DNA from: Hibiscus mutabilis
Lineage: Eukaryota; Streptophyta; Magnoliopsida; Malvales; Malvaceae
NCBI GenBank assembly: GCA_019671005.1
Contig: CM033744.1
Span: 12,330,128 to 12,394,127, forward strand
Direction of reading: 5' to 3'
DNA length: 64,000 nt
In this document: positions 35,157-48,420 of the stretch, piece after piece
How the letters are laid out: each line of letters opens with the position of its first letter
Numbering within the stretch: position 1 is the stretch's first letter
Made by a program: the position numbers and the translations under genes
Notes under the pieces: generated by a model
The model's input: the letters and a program-made list of their open reading frames with translations, nothing else
Databases searched by the model: none
What the model was told of the DNA's origin: nothing

Positions 35157-36440
35157 ATGGGTAAAGCATTGTGTGACCTGGGAGCCAGGATCAATATAAT
35201 GCCAATGTCTGTTTTTAAGAAGCTCAGCATTAAAGCTGGACCTACCACCGTAACACTTCAGTTGGCAGACCGATCTTTTGCACATCCTAAGGGTAAGATA
35301 TATGATGTATTGGTAAAGGTAGATAAATTTGTATTCCCAGCTGATTTTATCATTTTAGATTATAAGGCAGATAGAAATATCCCGATCATATTGGGTAGAC
35401 CATTCCTTACCACAGGTAGAGCCTTAATTGATATTCATAGAGGTGAATTAACTATGCGTATGAATAACCAACATGTTACGTTTAATGTGTTTCAATCTCT
35501 TAAATGTGCAGATAAACCAGAGGAATGCCAGGTTGAGGAGATGATGGAGTTCATTTTCACTTTGAACGTGGCACAATTATGCCAAAGCACGGAAGATAAT
35601 GTCAGAGAACGGGTTAATGACATCAGAATGAGTGAAGACACTGAAAGACCAACATTGAAGAACGAAGTTGCTAATTACTTTGGCCAAACAGAGCCATTAA
35701 AACTGGTGGGTAGAGAAATCAAGGCACCGAAGCCATCGGTTGAAGAACCACCAGAGTTGGAACTGAAACCATTGCCAGACTACCTCAAGTACGCTTACTT
35801 AGGTAAACACTCTACTCTGCCAGTAACCATTGCTGCTGATCTATCTAATGATCATGAGGAAAGATTGTTAGAAATCTTAATCAAATATAAGCAAGCTCTG
35901 GGATGGACCTTGACTGATATTCAAGGTATAAACCCCACTATTTGCATGGATAAAATAATCTTGGAGGAATATCATGGCAAAACAATTGAGGGCCAGAGAA
36001 GACTGAATCCGAGCATGAAAGAATTAGTAAAGAAAGAAATTATCAAGTGGCTAGATGCTGAGATCATCTATCCCATTTTAGACAGTTCATGGTTTAGCCT
36101 GATGCAATGTGTGCCAAAGAAAGGTGGCATGACTATAGTTCAAAATAGCAAGGATGAGTTGATTCCTTCTAGGACTATTACCAGATGGAAAATATGTATG
36201 GACTATAGAAAGCTGAATAATGCCACAAAGAAAGATCACTTTCCCCTGCCCTTTATCGACCAGATATTGGATAAGTTGGCAAGCAAAGCATACTATTGCT
36301 TCTTAGACGGATATTCAGGGTATAATCAGATTGCCATCGCTCTAAAAAATCAAGAGAAAACCACATTCACTTGCCCATATGGGATATTTGCCTTTCGAAG
36401 AATGCCCTTTGGACTGTGTAATGCATCGACAATATTCTAA
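35157..36440 (+). pseudogene. Athila-type protease and N-terminal reverse transcriptase (element A)
   Basis: An open frame of 427 codons. The aspartic protease region begins with LCDLGARINIMPMSVFKKL (the D-L-G-A catalytic loop) and continues with FPADFIILDY and IILGRPFL. Reverse transcriptase follows: CMDYRKLNNATKKDHFPLPF, FLDGYSGYNQI with a first catalytic Asp, and FTCPYGIFAFRRMPFGLCNA. It ends at a stop where the conserved frame would continue. The enzyme copies element RNA into DNA. The frame length shows pol was intact not very long ago, but the stop removes the active-site region from it. Confidence 0.88.
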
Positions 36441-38649
36441 TGATGTATGATGTCTATTTTCTCTGACATGATTGAGAACAAACTAGAAGTTTTCATGGAT
36501 AATTTCTAGTGTTTGGCAAAATATTCGAGGAATGCCTTCAGAGTCGAGAGCTTGTTTTGAGTAGATGTATTGAGACTAACCTGGTTTTGAACAGGAAAAA
36601 TACCATTTCATGGTGAAGGAAGGCATAGTTCTCGGTCACAGAGTAACCGAGAGAGACCTGCAAGTGGACAAGGAAAATGTTGATGTAATCAAACAATTAC
36701 CACCACCCACAAGTGTAAAAGGTATAAGAAGTTTTTTTGGGACACGCAGGCTTTTATCGCCGGTTCATTAAAGATTTTTCAAAAATTTCTAAACATCTAT
36801 GCTTGCTTATAGAACAAAATACCACTTTTACGTTTGATGATTCTTGTCTAAAAGCATTTCAAGAACTTAAAGACAGATTGATCAATGCCCCTATCGTCGT
36901 GGCACCATATTAGAATGAGCCTTTTGAGCTCATGTGCGATGCCAGAGATTATACCGTTGGAGTCGTGCTAGGACAAATGAGTGGCGATGTTTTCCATACT
37001 ATTTACTATACCAGTCGAACATTGAATAAAGCCCAACTCAACTACACCACTACTAAGAAGGAGTTTCTCGCGGTTGTATTTGCATTTGCTAAATTCAGGT
37101 TTTACTTGGTAGGTAACAAGGTTATGGTGTATACAAATCACTCGAGATTAAAATAACTCTTAGCAAAAAATATGCCCAGCCCAAATTGATCTGATGGATG
37201 CTTTTTCTGTAGATTTGATCTCGAGATTAGAGACAAGAAGGAGAGCAAAAACTTGGTAGCTGACCATTTATCACGGTTAGAGCATCACCTTGAGAAAGAG
37301 ATAGCCCCGACTATTAGATATGAATTTCCCGATGAATATTTACTTGCAGTTGATTCTTTGTCATGGTACGCTAACATAATCAATTATTTGGTAAGCAATT
37401 TTTGCCACCAAATCTGGCAAGTAGTGCCAAAAAATGGTTCTTGCGTGATGTTCAACAATATTATTGGGATGAGCCAATTTTGTTCAAGCAATGTACCGAC
37501 CAAGTGATTCATCGATGTATGCCAAAGGAGGAGCGGCACAATATTTTGCAGTTATGCCATGTAGCATCGTATGGAGGGCACTTTGCTGGAATGAAGACTG
37601 CTGCCAAGAAGTTACAGTCTGGGTTCTTTTAGCATATGCTATTTAAAGATGCACAATGCTTTGCCAAGGCATGTGAGCGATTCCAGCGGACGGGTAACAT
37701 TTCTAGCAGATATCAATTACTGCTTCAGAATATTATGTTAGTGGAGCTGTTTGACGTATGGGGAATAGACTTTATGGGTCCTTTTCCTCTATCATTCGGG
37801 AACCTATATATCATTGTGGTTGTTGACTATGTTTCAAAATGGGTAGAGGCAGTGGTTTTCCCAACAAAAGATGCCAAGGTTGTTGCCAAATTTCTTTACA
37901 AGTACATCTTTACTAAATTTGGCGTCCCCGGAGCCATCATTTATGATGAAAGAGCGCATTTTAAGTGCAACTTAATCTCTAGAGCTCTGTGCAGGTACGA
38001 GATCCAAAAACGTATTGCCACAGCCTACCACCCTAAAACGAATGGCTAGGTGGAGATATTCAACAAAGAGATCAAGAACATTCTAGAAAAGATTGTGAAT
38101 TTGACAATGAGGGACTGGTCTTTGAGAGTAGATGATTCCTTATGGGCTTATAGAACAACCTTTAAGACTCTATTGGGAACTTCTCCTTATAGGCTCATGT
38201 TTGGGAAGACATGTCACTTGCCGGTGGAATTAGAGCATAGAGCTTATTAGGCAATCAAAAAGCTCAACATGGAGTGGAGAGCTGCAGGTGCAAAAAATTT
38301 ATTGGACATAAATGAATTAGAGGAGTTCAGAATGCAAGCTTATGAGAATGCTAGACTCTACAAAGAAATAACAAAATGATGGCATGACAACAGGATATTG
38401 CCAAGACAATTCAAAGTAGGCTAGCGTGTCTTGTTGTTTAACTCGATGCTAAAGTTGTTTATGGGTAAGCTCAAGTCTAGATGGTCAGGACCCTTTGAAG
38501 TTGTGAAACCATATGCTTATGGAGTAGTTGATATCAAGGATATGAAACCAGGAACAATTTTTAAAGTAAACGACCAAAAATTGAAGCACTACTTGCAAGG
38601 CACTCGCAATGATGCCAAGGAGGTTGTCCACTTGCCAGAGGTTCTGTGA
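36441..38649 (+). pseudogene. Athila-type RT end, RNase H and integrase (element A), broken
   Basis: Conserved blocks in several frames with stops. The RT catalytic FMDDF-type motif reads FMDNF and a stop (about 36496). RNase H has FELMCDARDYTVGVVLGQ (36930) and TTTKKEFLAVVFAF, but YTDH-type is YTNH (37135), losing an Asp. Integrase has HVASYGGHFAGMKTA (zinc part, 37560), VWGIDFMGPFP, VDYVSKWVEA and FTKFGVPGAIIYDE (core), YHPKTNG, stop, VEIFNKEIKNILEK, then SRWSGPFEV near the C-terminus. The D, D, E positions can be recognised. Stops at about 36440, 37630, 38047, 38248 and 38377 make it non-functional. Confidence 0.88.
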
Positions 38650-39242
38650 ACATTATCATCATGGTGTGATTTTTTGAATATTAGGTTAGATGTTTTATTT
38701 TTCGGTATTTCTTATTTATTAATTTTTTTCTTTATTTCTTTTTTTTTTGTTTTATTCCTCTTTTGCTGCGTTGAAAAGTTTTGTTGAGTGGATACAGGAA
38801 GCATTACCAGGAAGAATGCCAAGGAAGAGGACTATCATAGGGCAATAAAGAAAAAAATTTGGAAAAACGTTTTTAATTTAGTAGCCCAAGGGTTGATGAG
38901 ATCGGCCCAAGACAAGAGGAAACCTTATTTGCCACAAGTTGAATTTTACCCTAGCCGCCCAAGGTGAAAAGTTGAAATTTAAATTTTAAACTTATCCCTT
39001 ATTCTCTTCCCATGCCGTCTTATCATCTTACCTCTTATCATATCATAATTTATTTCCCCCAAGCACACTAACCCTTATCACTATCCCTACTCAACCGGCC
39101 ACATTAGAAATACCATTTAAAATAGTCAGTCGTTCTACCCCTTTCATCTACTTAAACCCTAACCGACTCTCAACTGGGCCTTTCTATTCTTTCTTCACTC
39201 TCATAAATCCCTGTCATTGGAAAGATTGCTCAAGAAATCTTC
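38650..39242 (+). other. Non-coding spacer after pol in element A
   Basis: A T-rich tract (38700-38760), then sequence without recognisable coding content leading to the third ORF. Athila elements normally have such a spacer. Confidence 0.5.
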
Positions 39243-40515
39243 ATGGAAGCGTCTTCAAAACCTTTGAAAATCTTTTTCAATGAAGAAATCTGTAAGAAGT
39301 ATGAGGAGAATTTCACACCAGGAACCTTTTGCTATAAGAAGGGTTTTGAGTTCAAGAATGAACCCAACATGGGTTACTCCCTAGAATTCATCAAAGTGAT
39401 AAAGACACATAAATGGGAAAAATTCTGCCAACTGTCAGGGAAAGTACATGCCAATATTGTTCGAGAATTCTATGCCCATCTTACAACCAAGGATTCACCT
39501 TTCTTGATGGTGTGAGGTAAGTATGTTCGTTTTGATGAAGGGTATATAAATGATATGTTTTCTTTGGATGAAATAGAGGACGAACACACCAAGTTTGTAG
39601 AATCTTTGAATGATGCCAAGAGAAAGATGATATTGAAGGAGCTGTGTGAGGCCGGCACTCAATGGAATGTATCATCAAAAAACATCAGACTGTGAAACAG
39701 TTGGCATTAAAACGTCAGTCGTGGGGATAGAATCACTTCTTGAAGGCCAACTTGATGTCGACTACTCACAATGAAACAATTTTGGAGGAAAGATTGGCAC
39801 TGCTGCACTCTATCATGACTGGCTGCAAGATTAATGTTAGACGGCTTATCATCAAAGAGACTTTTAAATGTGCTAGTAAGAGCAATGAGAGTTTACTTTT
39901 TCCTTCTCTAATCTCTACCATTTTCATACAGTATGGCATGCCACAGCTTGAATCACATAGCATTCAAAAGAGTAAGGGACCACCATAATTCCTGCCCTAT
40001 GGAGACTGTTGACTGCTATAGAGGCAAAGAAGAAGGGCAAACAAAAGACGACAGAGTCTGTGCCAAAGGCAAGGTTACCAAAGGCAGAAACTGTGACTCC
40101 GACGCCAGCTGGATCAATGGTAATACTTTCTGAGATCTACCAATGCCAGGAAATCATTCTTCAAAATTTTAAGAAAGTCGAGGAGCAGAACTCCATGTTC
40201 TGGCAATATGTGTATGCATGGGACAATGCCATGAAGAAAACCTTTGAAGGTATATCCACGCAAACATTGCCAGCTTTCTCTGAGTTCACTACCAACCTTC
40301 TTGCCAAGGATGACATGCCAGCCAGTGCTCACTCTGTCAACACTCTGACACAATCTAATGCCACCGTCCCAGTCTATCCAGTACAAGTTGAATATGCCAA
40401 AACTAACACACCACCTAAATCCGACGATGAAGGAGTTCAAAGCCATGCCAAGACTGCTACCACACCTGTAGCACCTACCTCATCTGCTGCCACTAAAAGT
40501 CCCAGCTACCTCTGA
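39243..40515 (+). pseudogene. Post-pol third ORF of element A (plant transposon protein type)
   Basis: First part (39243-39515): IFFNEEICKKYEENF, TFCYKKGFEFK and VREFYAHLTTKD. After a stop it continues VRFDEGYINDMFSL..., ELCEAGTQWN (39640) and LLHSIMTGCKINVRRLI (39800). This order resembles the putative plant transposon protein domain found after pol in many Athila elements. The last part (40009-40515) is hydrophilic, with KKKGKQKTTESVPKARLP and a Thr/Pro/Ala-rich tail. Function in the family is unproven; some Athila third ORFs are called env-like, but I see no signal peptide or membrane segment in these frames. Several stops make it inactive. Confidence 0.65.
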
Positions 40516-41427
40516 TCTGGTGAAGATTGTTGAGGAAGTTCTCCATGAACTTAGAGCCTCCACAGCCGCATCAAAACCCAGCCTTAAGCGCAAGAAACGT
40601 ATGGCTCCCAGTCGAGGGGGTTTCATCAAAAGATTCACATCTATTTTCATGACATTCATGTTTATATTTTAGTTTTCATTTCGGTTGCCATGTAGGATTT
40701 AAGACATGCATACCAAATCGTAAAAAAATTATCTCGGTTAATTTTATACTTGTTACCAACACTTCTAGGTTAGGAGAAGTTGTGCTAGATCATCTATCCG
40801 ATAAAGAAAACTGGAATTTAGAACCTCTATGCCAGCAAGTTAGCATTGCCAAGTAGCTTGGCAATTGAACTCTAGTTTAGGGAACATTAGTTTCACTTTA
40901 CACGTGGTATGTATCTAGTCTGCGAAGCAAACTTAGGCCTGCTTGAATCTAAGCTCAATAATATATATATATATATATATATTACCAGGGTAAAAAGAAT
41001 GAATAAGGCAACAATGTTTGGCCAAAAGCTGAAGAAACTTTAGAACACTCCAATGCCTTAGGAAAATAATTAACTTGGGTCTTCGTGATTTACTCCCTCT
41101 TAGTTCTCAATCCAACATAGCTCTAGGGTATGTAAGTAATGGGTTAGCTTAGTGATGTAATTTGGACTAACATGGGTATTCTTGGTTTGCTCCCTCTTAT
41201 ATCTCACGCCAAATAGTGCATGACACAACCCTAATCAAATTGCAGCTTATATAAAAAAACACCTTTGGCAAATAAGTGAAATTATGAGTTTGGATAGTAG
41301 ATTTGTCTAAGGGAGTCATATAAACTTGATGCATATTGCCCGCACATTCTATACACTAGATGCCCCTAGACTAGAACTTAATTGCTACATTTGGATTTGT
41401 CATTCTGCCTGGCATTGATACAGGGAA
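40516..41427 (+). other. 3' non-coding region of element A, left of LTR D
   Basis: No coding frame. It includes a (TA)n run at 40961-40982 and two related segments (ATAATTAACTTGGGTCTTCG...CCCTCTTAGTTCTCA and ATTTGGACTAACATGGGTATTC...CCCTCTTATATCTCA, 41070-41205), a short direct duplication. Confidence 0.5.
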
Positions 41428-44400
41428 CGTAACACCCTTTTTCCTATATTTGTTACCAAATACGAGTCAGAGATGTTACTAAAAAAATTTAAAACAATTT
41501 TTTTCTAACCAAGTTAAATAGGTTGCCTGCGCTTTCTTTACTCAAAATTTATATAAAATTTTATAGACATTGAAATTTTATTCCGTAAATTTCTAATTAA
41601 ACTAGATTCATTCAGATTTTTAATCATATAAATTAATGACTAAAATTCATTATACAAAAATTCAAAGAAATTCCTAGATTCACGTCACAGTGAATTTTTT
41701 TTGGAATTCTGCAGCCATGTTTTTCTGACCCTTCATCGATTAAAAATTCATAACTTTTAATATACAAATCGAAATCAATCACCATTTGTCTTAAAAGAAA
41801 CTAGACTCAATTTCCAGTTTACACATATAAGATTCACTCTCAAATTCAACTTAGGGAATTTATGCTGATTTTTCAAACCCACTGCATTTGTATGATTCTT
41901 GAACAGAATTATGTCTTTCTCCACCATAAGCATATTATTCACTAATGACTTAGTCCTCTATACTATTAGAAATGTATCAAGGCTCACCATGATCATTATC
42001 CACATCATATGAGTTATTAAGCCAATCATTCTTTAGTCACAAATTATTACAAGCCATAATTAATTTATACATGCCATCTAGTATATCCAATTAAAAAGGA
42101 TAGATGTCATAACTGTGATTAGAGTGATATACCTTCAAATTTAGTATATGATGCTCAGCTACTCTCTCCTTGGTACTCCTTTAAAACCTACGCGTGAACA
42201 TCATCACACGTTAAGTATATACTTAGTGAGACAATAATCTTTAATCAAGTGCAACTAACATAATATCAATATACATAAATAACAATGCATATGATCACCT
42301 TACCATTTCATATTCATTAACATAAATAGATATGTAACAACATGTATGAATATCAAAGTGATAAGATTAGGTCTTACCAATACCGTTGCCATTTCCACCC
42401 GTAAACTTTCAATGCTTACCAATACTTTTTTCCATTTCTATCTGCAAGCTTTCAAGCTTATCTTCCTGTTTCTTTTCATTTTTGATTCTTTTCAATTTAT
42501 TTAGCCCAAGGTATTGAATTAAGAGATTCTATGTACACGAGCCATCCCTCCTATACTTACTTGAGTATAGTGTATTATTTGCACCATAGTGCTTAGCACC
42601 CTAAGTGCTTCCGTATACCCAAACCTTGCATGAGTATACCCTTATTGAGTATTAATAAAATTGCACCGTAGTGTTTAACACCTTAAGTATTTCCGTATAC
42701 CCAAACCTTGCATGAGTATACCCTCAATGAGTATTTATAAAATTTGCACTTTACCTGAAGTGCTTAGAATCTTTATACAGCTGTTTATGAATATGTGGCT
42801 AGCCAACTATAATATCGAACCTCTATATCATACATTGGGCTTTATTTCATCATTTAAGTCATCAATGGCAACATATATCAATATATATATATATCAACAG
42901 TTGGCAGTTTATACCGGGAATAATATTTCAATTTCATCAACGTAAAAAATCATATGGTCAATGCATTTTATATTTAAATTCTTGACATATTACGATATGT
43001 CAATCATATGTCTAATGATATAAATATCATAGCAACAATAATTTAGGGTAGGCTCATCGCAAGCCATCCCAATATGTATAAAATATCAATGTAGTATGAC
43101 ATGTATACAATTGCACTCACCTGGGCCATTTATTTGTTGCCTCACTAAGTCCCATTGATCCTTTCCTTCATAGTACCTCGAACCTCCCTCGATTCGAACT
43201 TAACTTCATAAATCACATAAATAAAATATTTGTTAGATCCCAATCTAACAATATCTTAGACATATTGTCCAATATATTCATTCGAATGCAAAATTTTCAA
43301 ACGTCTTCTTTTCTTCCTTGTATTGTTCAAAACTCATTATGGTCCTTAGTGACCAATTTGAACTTCCATTAACCCCTTTCAAGCTTACTAATTAACCTTA
43401 GATACAAAGTGTATCAATTCTCATTTTTTGGCAGTTTGCACTACCTTCAAAGAAATATTTCTATAAAATAATCTACAACTCAGAATTCAACTCCGTTTGT
43501 TCTGAAAGAAACTAGATTCGATAAGGATTTCACCCATATAAATTAAAAACCCAAATTCAACTTATACGATTTATGGCAAATTTTCAAAGTCAATTACAGT
43601 GCTGAAATTCGGAACATACTGGTGTTATGTTTTCTGACCTTTCGTCACTTAAAAATTCATATCTTTTGACTCGGAACTCGAAATCAGTTTCCTTTTGTTG
43701 GACACGAAACTAGACGAACAAATCTTTACATCAGTATAAAATTCACCATCTAACCATTTTTGTAGAATTTATGGTGAATTTTCAAAGTTGCTGCCATAAA
43801 CCAGTTTTCTACACAGCTTCCATAATTAAACTTCAAGTTTTTATACTAACTTCTCCGTAGTTATCTACTTTTCAATTTAGTCCAATTGCTTGCTTTAAAC
43901 CACCAACTCATCACCTTCTTCACCAAATAATTATTCAAAATAATTCTCCCTTATTTTCATTCTTTGACTAAATAGTCACTAAAATGCAAAGATAAGGATT
44001 CAAGCTTCTTAACTTTGCAAATTAGTCCTCAATTCAAAATTACTACCTTAACTCCATCATTACAACTAAAAATCAGATTTATCCCTCATACAAAACTTCA
44101 TTTTCGATTTGGTCACTTAACTTTGACAATTTGTCAAAATAGTCACTAATTCGATTCAACATTAATTTAACATTCTAACTTCAATTTCATGTCTCTAACA
44201 TCATTAATAACATAATACACACCAAAAACATAAAAATTAGATTTGGTCCTCTAACTTTTAAACTTGCCGAATTGGTCCCTATTCTTTTCTTCCTTGAATT
44301 TCATCATTTCAAGCATAGAAATAACACTACAACATCATTTCTAACATGATTGAACCTTAAAACATGAAAACTCAACATGTTCTTCAACCACCATAATCAC

Positions 44401-45221
44401 CAATCTCAACTTAGAAGCATGGAAACCATATGAAAATTATACCAAATAAAAGAGAATTCAAAGGAGATCAAATCTTTGTTTCATGATTCAACTCAAAAAC
44501 CAACTAAATCAAGCCAAAAATTGAATTGAAAATTTTCTTACCTAGCTTGAAGGAGACTTACGGCAGACTTGGAGAAGTTGAGAGAATTCTACAACTTTTT
44601 CTTTCTTTAATTCTATGCCAAATGGCATTAAATAATCCTTATTTTAATAAAAAAATCCTTCATAGTAAAATGATCATTCTACCCTTGGGTTATGACCAAT
44701 TAGGTGTTGACACCTATGCTTCTCTTTAATATTTAGTCAAAGATATTTAAAAAGGATGGGTAAAATGACCATTTTGCCATTAATGAATTCTTGTATCTTC
44801 AAAAATGCCATTTATGCACTATTTCAAATATCGCATTTCAATCGAATCTAAATCGATCAGAAACGATTTAGAACTACAATATCATGTTACTCGGGTCTTC
44901 TAAAGACTTCCTTCAAATTTTTATAATATTCTGAGATGAAATGGTCATTCGAATTCTATTTAAACTTTAACTATAATTTCCCAATAATAGAAGCATCGGA
45001 TCAAACCAAAATTTTTATATTCGATTCAATCTCTTAAGTGATCTATATATTTATGACATAAAAATAATTATTGGGAAAATTACCGTGCTTGTCCCTGAAC
45101 TTTTCTCTTCTTTTCACTTTAGCCACCAAACTTTCAAAGTTTATATTTTAGTCACTGAACTAAAACCACCAACTTTTAATTCTTTTTATTTTGGTCACTA
45201 ACTAATTAGTGGGGTATTACA
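41428..45221. repeat. Solo LTR D nested in element A (3.8 kb)
   Basis: It begins CGTAACACCC (decayed TGTAACACCC tip) and ends GGGGTATTACA. Flanks GGGAA (41423-41427) and CGGAA (45222-45226) agree at 4 of 5. No gag or pol lies inside, so it is a solo LTR. Bases 42581-42770 hold a tandem repeat (period ~82). The family is probably gypsy, judged by the tips only. Confidence 0.65.
42581..42770 (+). repeat. Short tandem repeat in LTR D, period ~82
   Basis: Units starting GCACCATAGTGCTTAGCACC (42581), GCACCGTAGTGTTTAACACC (42663) and a shorter GCACTTTACCTGAAGTGCTT (~42746). The first two share TTCCGTATACCCAAACCTTG and CATGAGTATACCCT. Confidence 0.75.
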
Positions 45222-45370
45222 CGGAATATCTGAGAACATACCTAGGTTAATACTTTTCTAGCTGGTAGGTGTTGGGGACCATGACAATTCTTGTCGATGT
45301 ACTTTTTTTTGTTTTTCTAGATTTTTAGTTGCATTACTTGGGGACAAGCAATGAGCTAGGTTTGAAGGTG
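45222..45370 (+). other. 3' untranslated end of element A with polypurine tract
   Basis: Resumes after LTR D. GAGCTAGGTTTGAAGGTG directly precedes TGTTAAC of the 3' LTR and corresponds to the GTTTGGGGGTG of element B. This is the purine-rich primer for second-strand synthesis, somewhat decayed. Confidence 0.55.
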
Positions 45371-46806
45371 TGTTAACTCCTCAAAAGTATTGATTTTTTA
45401 TGCTTATTTCACAATGCTTTTGCTTGTCTTTAAGTAGATATGTTCGCATTTAGTTGTTAAAATCCATGCATTTGCATAAGGAGTTGGGAGTTATTTTGTT
45501 GCCATGATGAAATGTTGTTTTGCTGGTTTTGATGCATGACACAAGCAGACATGCATGGCAGAGAGGCACTGGAAAAGAACGCAGGAAAAGAAGTAAGAGA
45601 ATTGTCGAGTAGCAATTGGCATGGATGGATCAGGTAATGCCAAAGCTCGGATGGCAAAGGATTAATGCCCGTTGATCGGTCAAGATAGCCGTTGGACCCT
45701 GTACACGTCAGCCCTAAGATTCAAATCAGGATAAGAAGATATCGCATCTTATCATTTCGCGCTTTCAAATTTTAAACTCAAGAAGCTTATTCTAGGGTTT
45801 CCACGCAAGCGTATTTAAAGAAGCTCAAGTCATCAATTGAGGGGATCGAATCGGAGGAGGCTGTACCGTGGTGAACCGAGAGGCGACGTGGTCCGACCAG
45901 CTAAGACCGAGAGCTCTAGAGCAATCGAAGGGCTGCATCGACGAATCTCCTTCGTGCCTATTCTCTTAGTTTTAATTTTATTTGAATGGTGATGTTAAGA
46001 TACGATAATATTTTGTGGATGGACTCCCCAACCATGAACTAAGCTTTTACAGTTGGTTAGGGGATGTTTGCGATGAACGCTAAATTTATGTTTGGTTTTT
46101 AATAATTTAAATTGCCTTGACATTATTTTCTAGCTGCTAGCACTTAATTTTCTCAAATCCTTTGTCATACAACAGTTGGCATAGTGTGCTTATTGCACCT
46201 TAATATCTTAACAGACTTAAGGGGCACCGATCAGTTGTCAGATACTAAGGCGAGAAGCTTCGACAGAAGATGTTCAAGTAGATGAACTTACTTCGGAAGT
46301 GAGTCTACCCCTTATGAGTAAAGGTTGGCACTTAATCAAGTTAATTAATAAAATGCCTCACTATAGACATATAGGGGTTTAATTATTGTTAACTTAGGGT
46401 AATGCCATCGACAGAGGCAATACTACTTTTAATCTTCTCGGCAATAAAACCAAGGCAGAACATTATTAAAGGCTGGCATAAGTAGCGTGAAATCCAGGCA
46501 TCCCTTGCCAACACTCATCATTCACTTGAACATTTCGTTGCCAGACTGTTTTCATTTTTCACTACTTTGCTTTTGCTATCTTTCGACCAAAAATCTAATT
46601 TATTCTAACACTTCATTTTTTCCTGCAAACAACTAAACATTAAGCAAATAAGTTATTGGTCAATCCATGTGGATTTGATACTCAGCTTACTGTTGTGTTA
46701 CTTGCTGATCGTGTATACTTTCACGCATAAGACTCACCTTGGCATTGTTTTCTTGCACTTTTATACTAACTATTCAATCGTTTGCCAAGTGTTAGCAAAG
46801 TTGACA
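45371..46806 (+). repeat. 3' LTR of element A
   Basis: TGTTAACTCCTC...GTTGACA. Partner of 31674-33107, same length within a few bases. Confidence 0.85.
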
Positions 46807-47595
46807 AATCCATTGATGCAATCCCTATTGAAAAACAATCAAAATTCAGAAATCTTGTTGAGAATAAATGGTCAGAAAATGAGAGAAAGTTTTGGAAGAA
46901 AATATTAAGAAAATAGAAAATGAGGGAAAATGATTTTAACAAAACAAGTAACCGTCAATTTTATTTGTTAATTATGGTGGAAAACCCAATTAATGTTTTT
47001 AAGAAAATTAACTAAAATGGAATTTAAAGAAATCTTTTAGAAATATTTGATAAGATTTTGCAAAGCCAAGAGGGGGGAATCCATTGATATAGTCCCCATT
47101 GAAAAACAATCAAAATTTAGAAATCTTGTTGAGAGGAAATGGTGAAAACATTAGAGAAAGTTTTGGAGGAAAATATTAAGCAAATAGCAAACGAGGGGAA
47201 ATGATTTTAATAAAAAAAGTAACAGTCAATTTGTTTTGTTAATTATGATGGAAAACCCAATTAATGTTTTTAAGAAAATTACCTCTAAGGATTCTTAGTT
47301 TTGGCTCATTTTACAATTTATTCATTAAAAACAGTTTTACATTTGTTACATTTTGGTCACCAAATCCAAAATGCATCTCAATCAATTAAATTGATTTCCA
47401 ATTCCAAACCCAAAATGCTTAATATAATTATTAAACATTTTTAAAAGCTTTAACCAAATTTTATGCCTTCTGAAATTCCCATTTCAAAAATATTTATTTC
47501 CTTAAATGTATTTTAGTTGCCAAACTCGGTTCCACAATCTGAACCTAAACCAACTAAACCACCAAAACTCATAAGCCCATTTTCGGGGCATTACA
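46807..47595. repeat. Solo LTR C, right part, with 271-bp tandem duplication
   Basis: AATCCATTGATG...CCCATTGAAAAACAATC occurs at 46807 and again at 47078, period 271. The sequence preceding the second unit (TTTGCAAAGCCAAGAGGG) also precedes element A at 31650-31670, so the tandem array was present before A inserted and A landed in it. Ends ATTACA at 47595. Confidence 0.75.
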
Positions 47596-47600
47596 ACAAG

Positions 47601-48420
47601 GAGCTTCTGCGCAAGTGACCCATACGCAAAATTAAAGATTTGACACAAGTGGTAATATTCTACAATAAAGTAAATGCACCAACTAGGATGATGCTCAATG
47701 CCTCGACAAATTGCACTCTCCTAGACAAATCACCTGAGAAAGCATTAGTGATCTTGGACAGACTTGCCAAAAATGATTACCAATACCAATCCACCAGGAA
47801 AGGACCAACAAGAAATGTTGCAGCAATTGAGAGTGATTCATTGGATGCTATCTCAGCACAACTTGCTGTATTAACCAATATGGTTAAGAATTTGCAGCGA
47901 CCCAATGATACACAAGAAGTAAAGGTAACATATTCACTTTGTGCATTATGTAATGGTAATCATGATTCTTTTGAATGTCCATAGAATCCAGAGTTAAGTT
48001 ATTATGTTAGGAATTTTAATCGGAACAACAATTCATATTCCAACACATATAACCCAGAATGGCGGCATCACTTAAATTTTTTATGGAGTAACCAGAACAA
48101 CTCCAACAATCAGACTTGCCAGAACACAAAAGTATCAAGATTCTGGCAGAACATGCCATGGCAACAGATGCTGCAGCAATAATCGTCACCAGCTAGTTTT
48201 TTGGAAACCACTTTAAATGCTTTCATGCTTAAGACTAGTAATTTTATGAAAAAGATTGACTCTTTATAAACATGATTGAGATGACAATGCAGACTCAAGG
48301 AGAAACAATGAAAACACTGGAAATACAAGTGGAGCAATTAGCCTGAGTCTTAAGCACAAGGACACAAAGAAGTTTGCCTAGTGACACCGAGGTTGCACGA
48401 GGTACAGGGCATAAGCAATG
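47601..48420 (+). pseudogene. Athila-type gag, 3' part (element B)
   Basis: Continues the gag broken at 28900 (GAGCTTCTGCGCAAG, ELLRK). It has VVIFYNKVNAPTRMMLNAS, LLDKSPEKALVILDRLAKND and a knuckle C-ALC-NGNHDSFEC in which all four metal ligands are kept. Lines up with gag of element A from DLLRRCP to the knuckle. After 47985 stops become frequent. Confidence 0.8.

Larger units (their letters stand above)
31674..46806 (+). mobile_element. Athila-type LTR retrotransposon A (15.1 kb with a nested LTR)
   Basis: It has two LTRs of about 1.43 kb (31674-33107, 45371-46806), a primer-binding site, gag, pol, a third ORF and a purine-rich tract before the 3' LTR. Flanking TATCC and AATCC agree at 4 of 5 bases. 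Removing solo LTR D leaves about 11.3 kb, normal for Athila elements. LTRs differ by roughly a tenth by eye, largely C/T and G/A changes, so insertion is old. Each ORF has stops, so it cannot move by itself. Confidence 0.85.

Noticed and set aside
39243..40515. Envelope gene in element A
   Set aside because: No signal peptide, membrane span or cleavage site in the frames; similarity is to the plant transposon protein type region instead.
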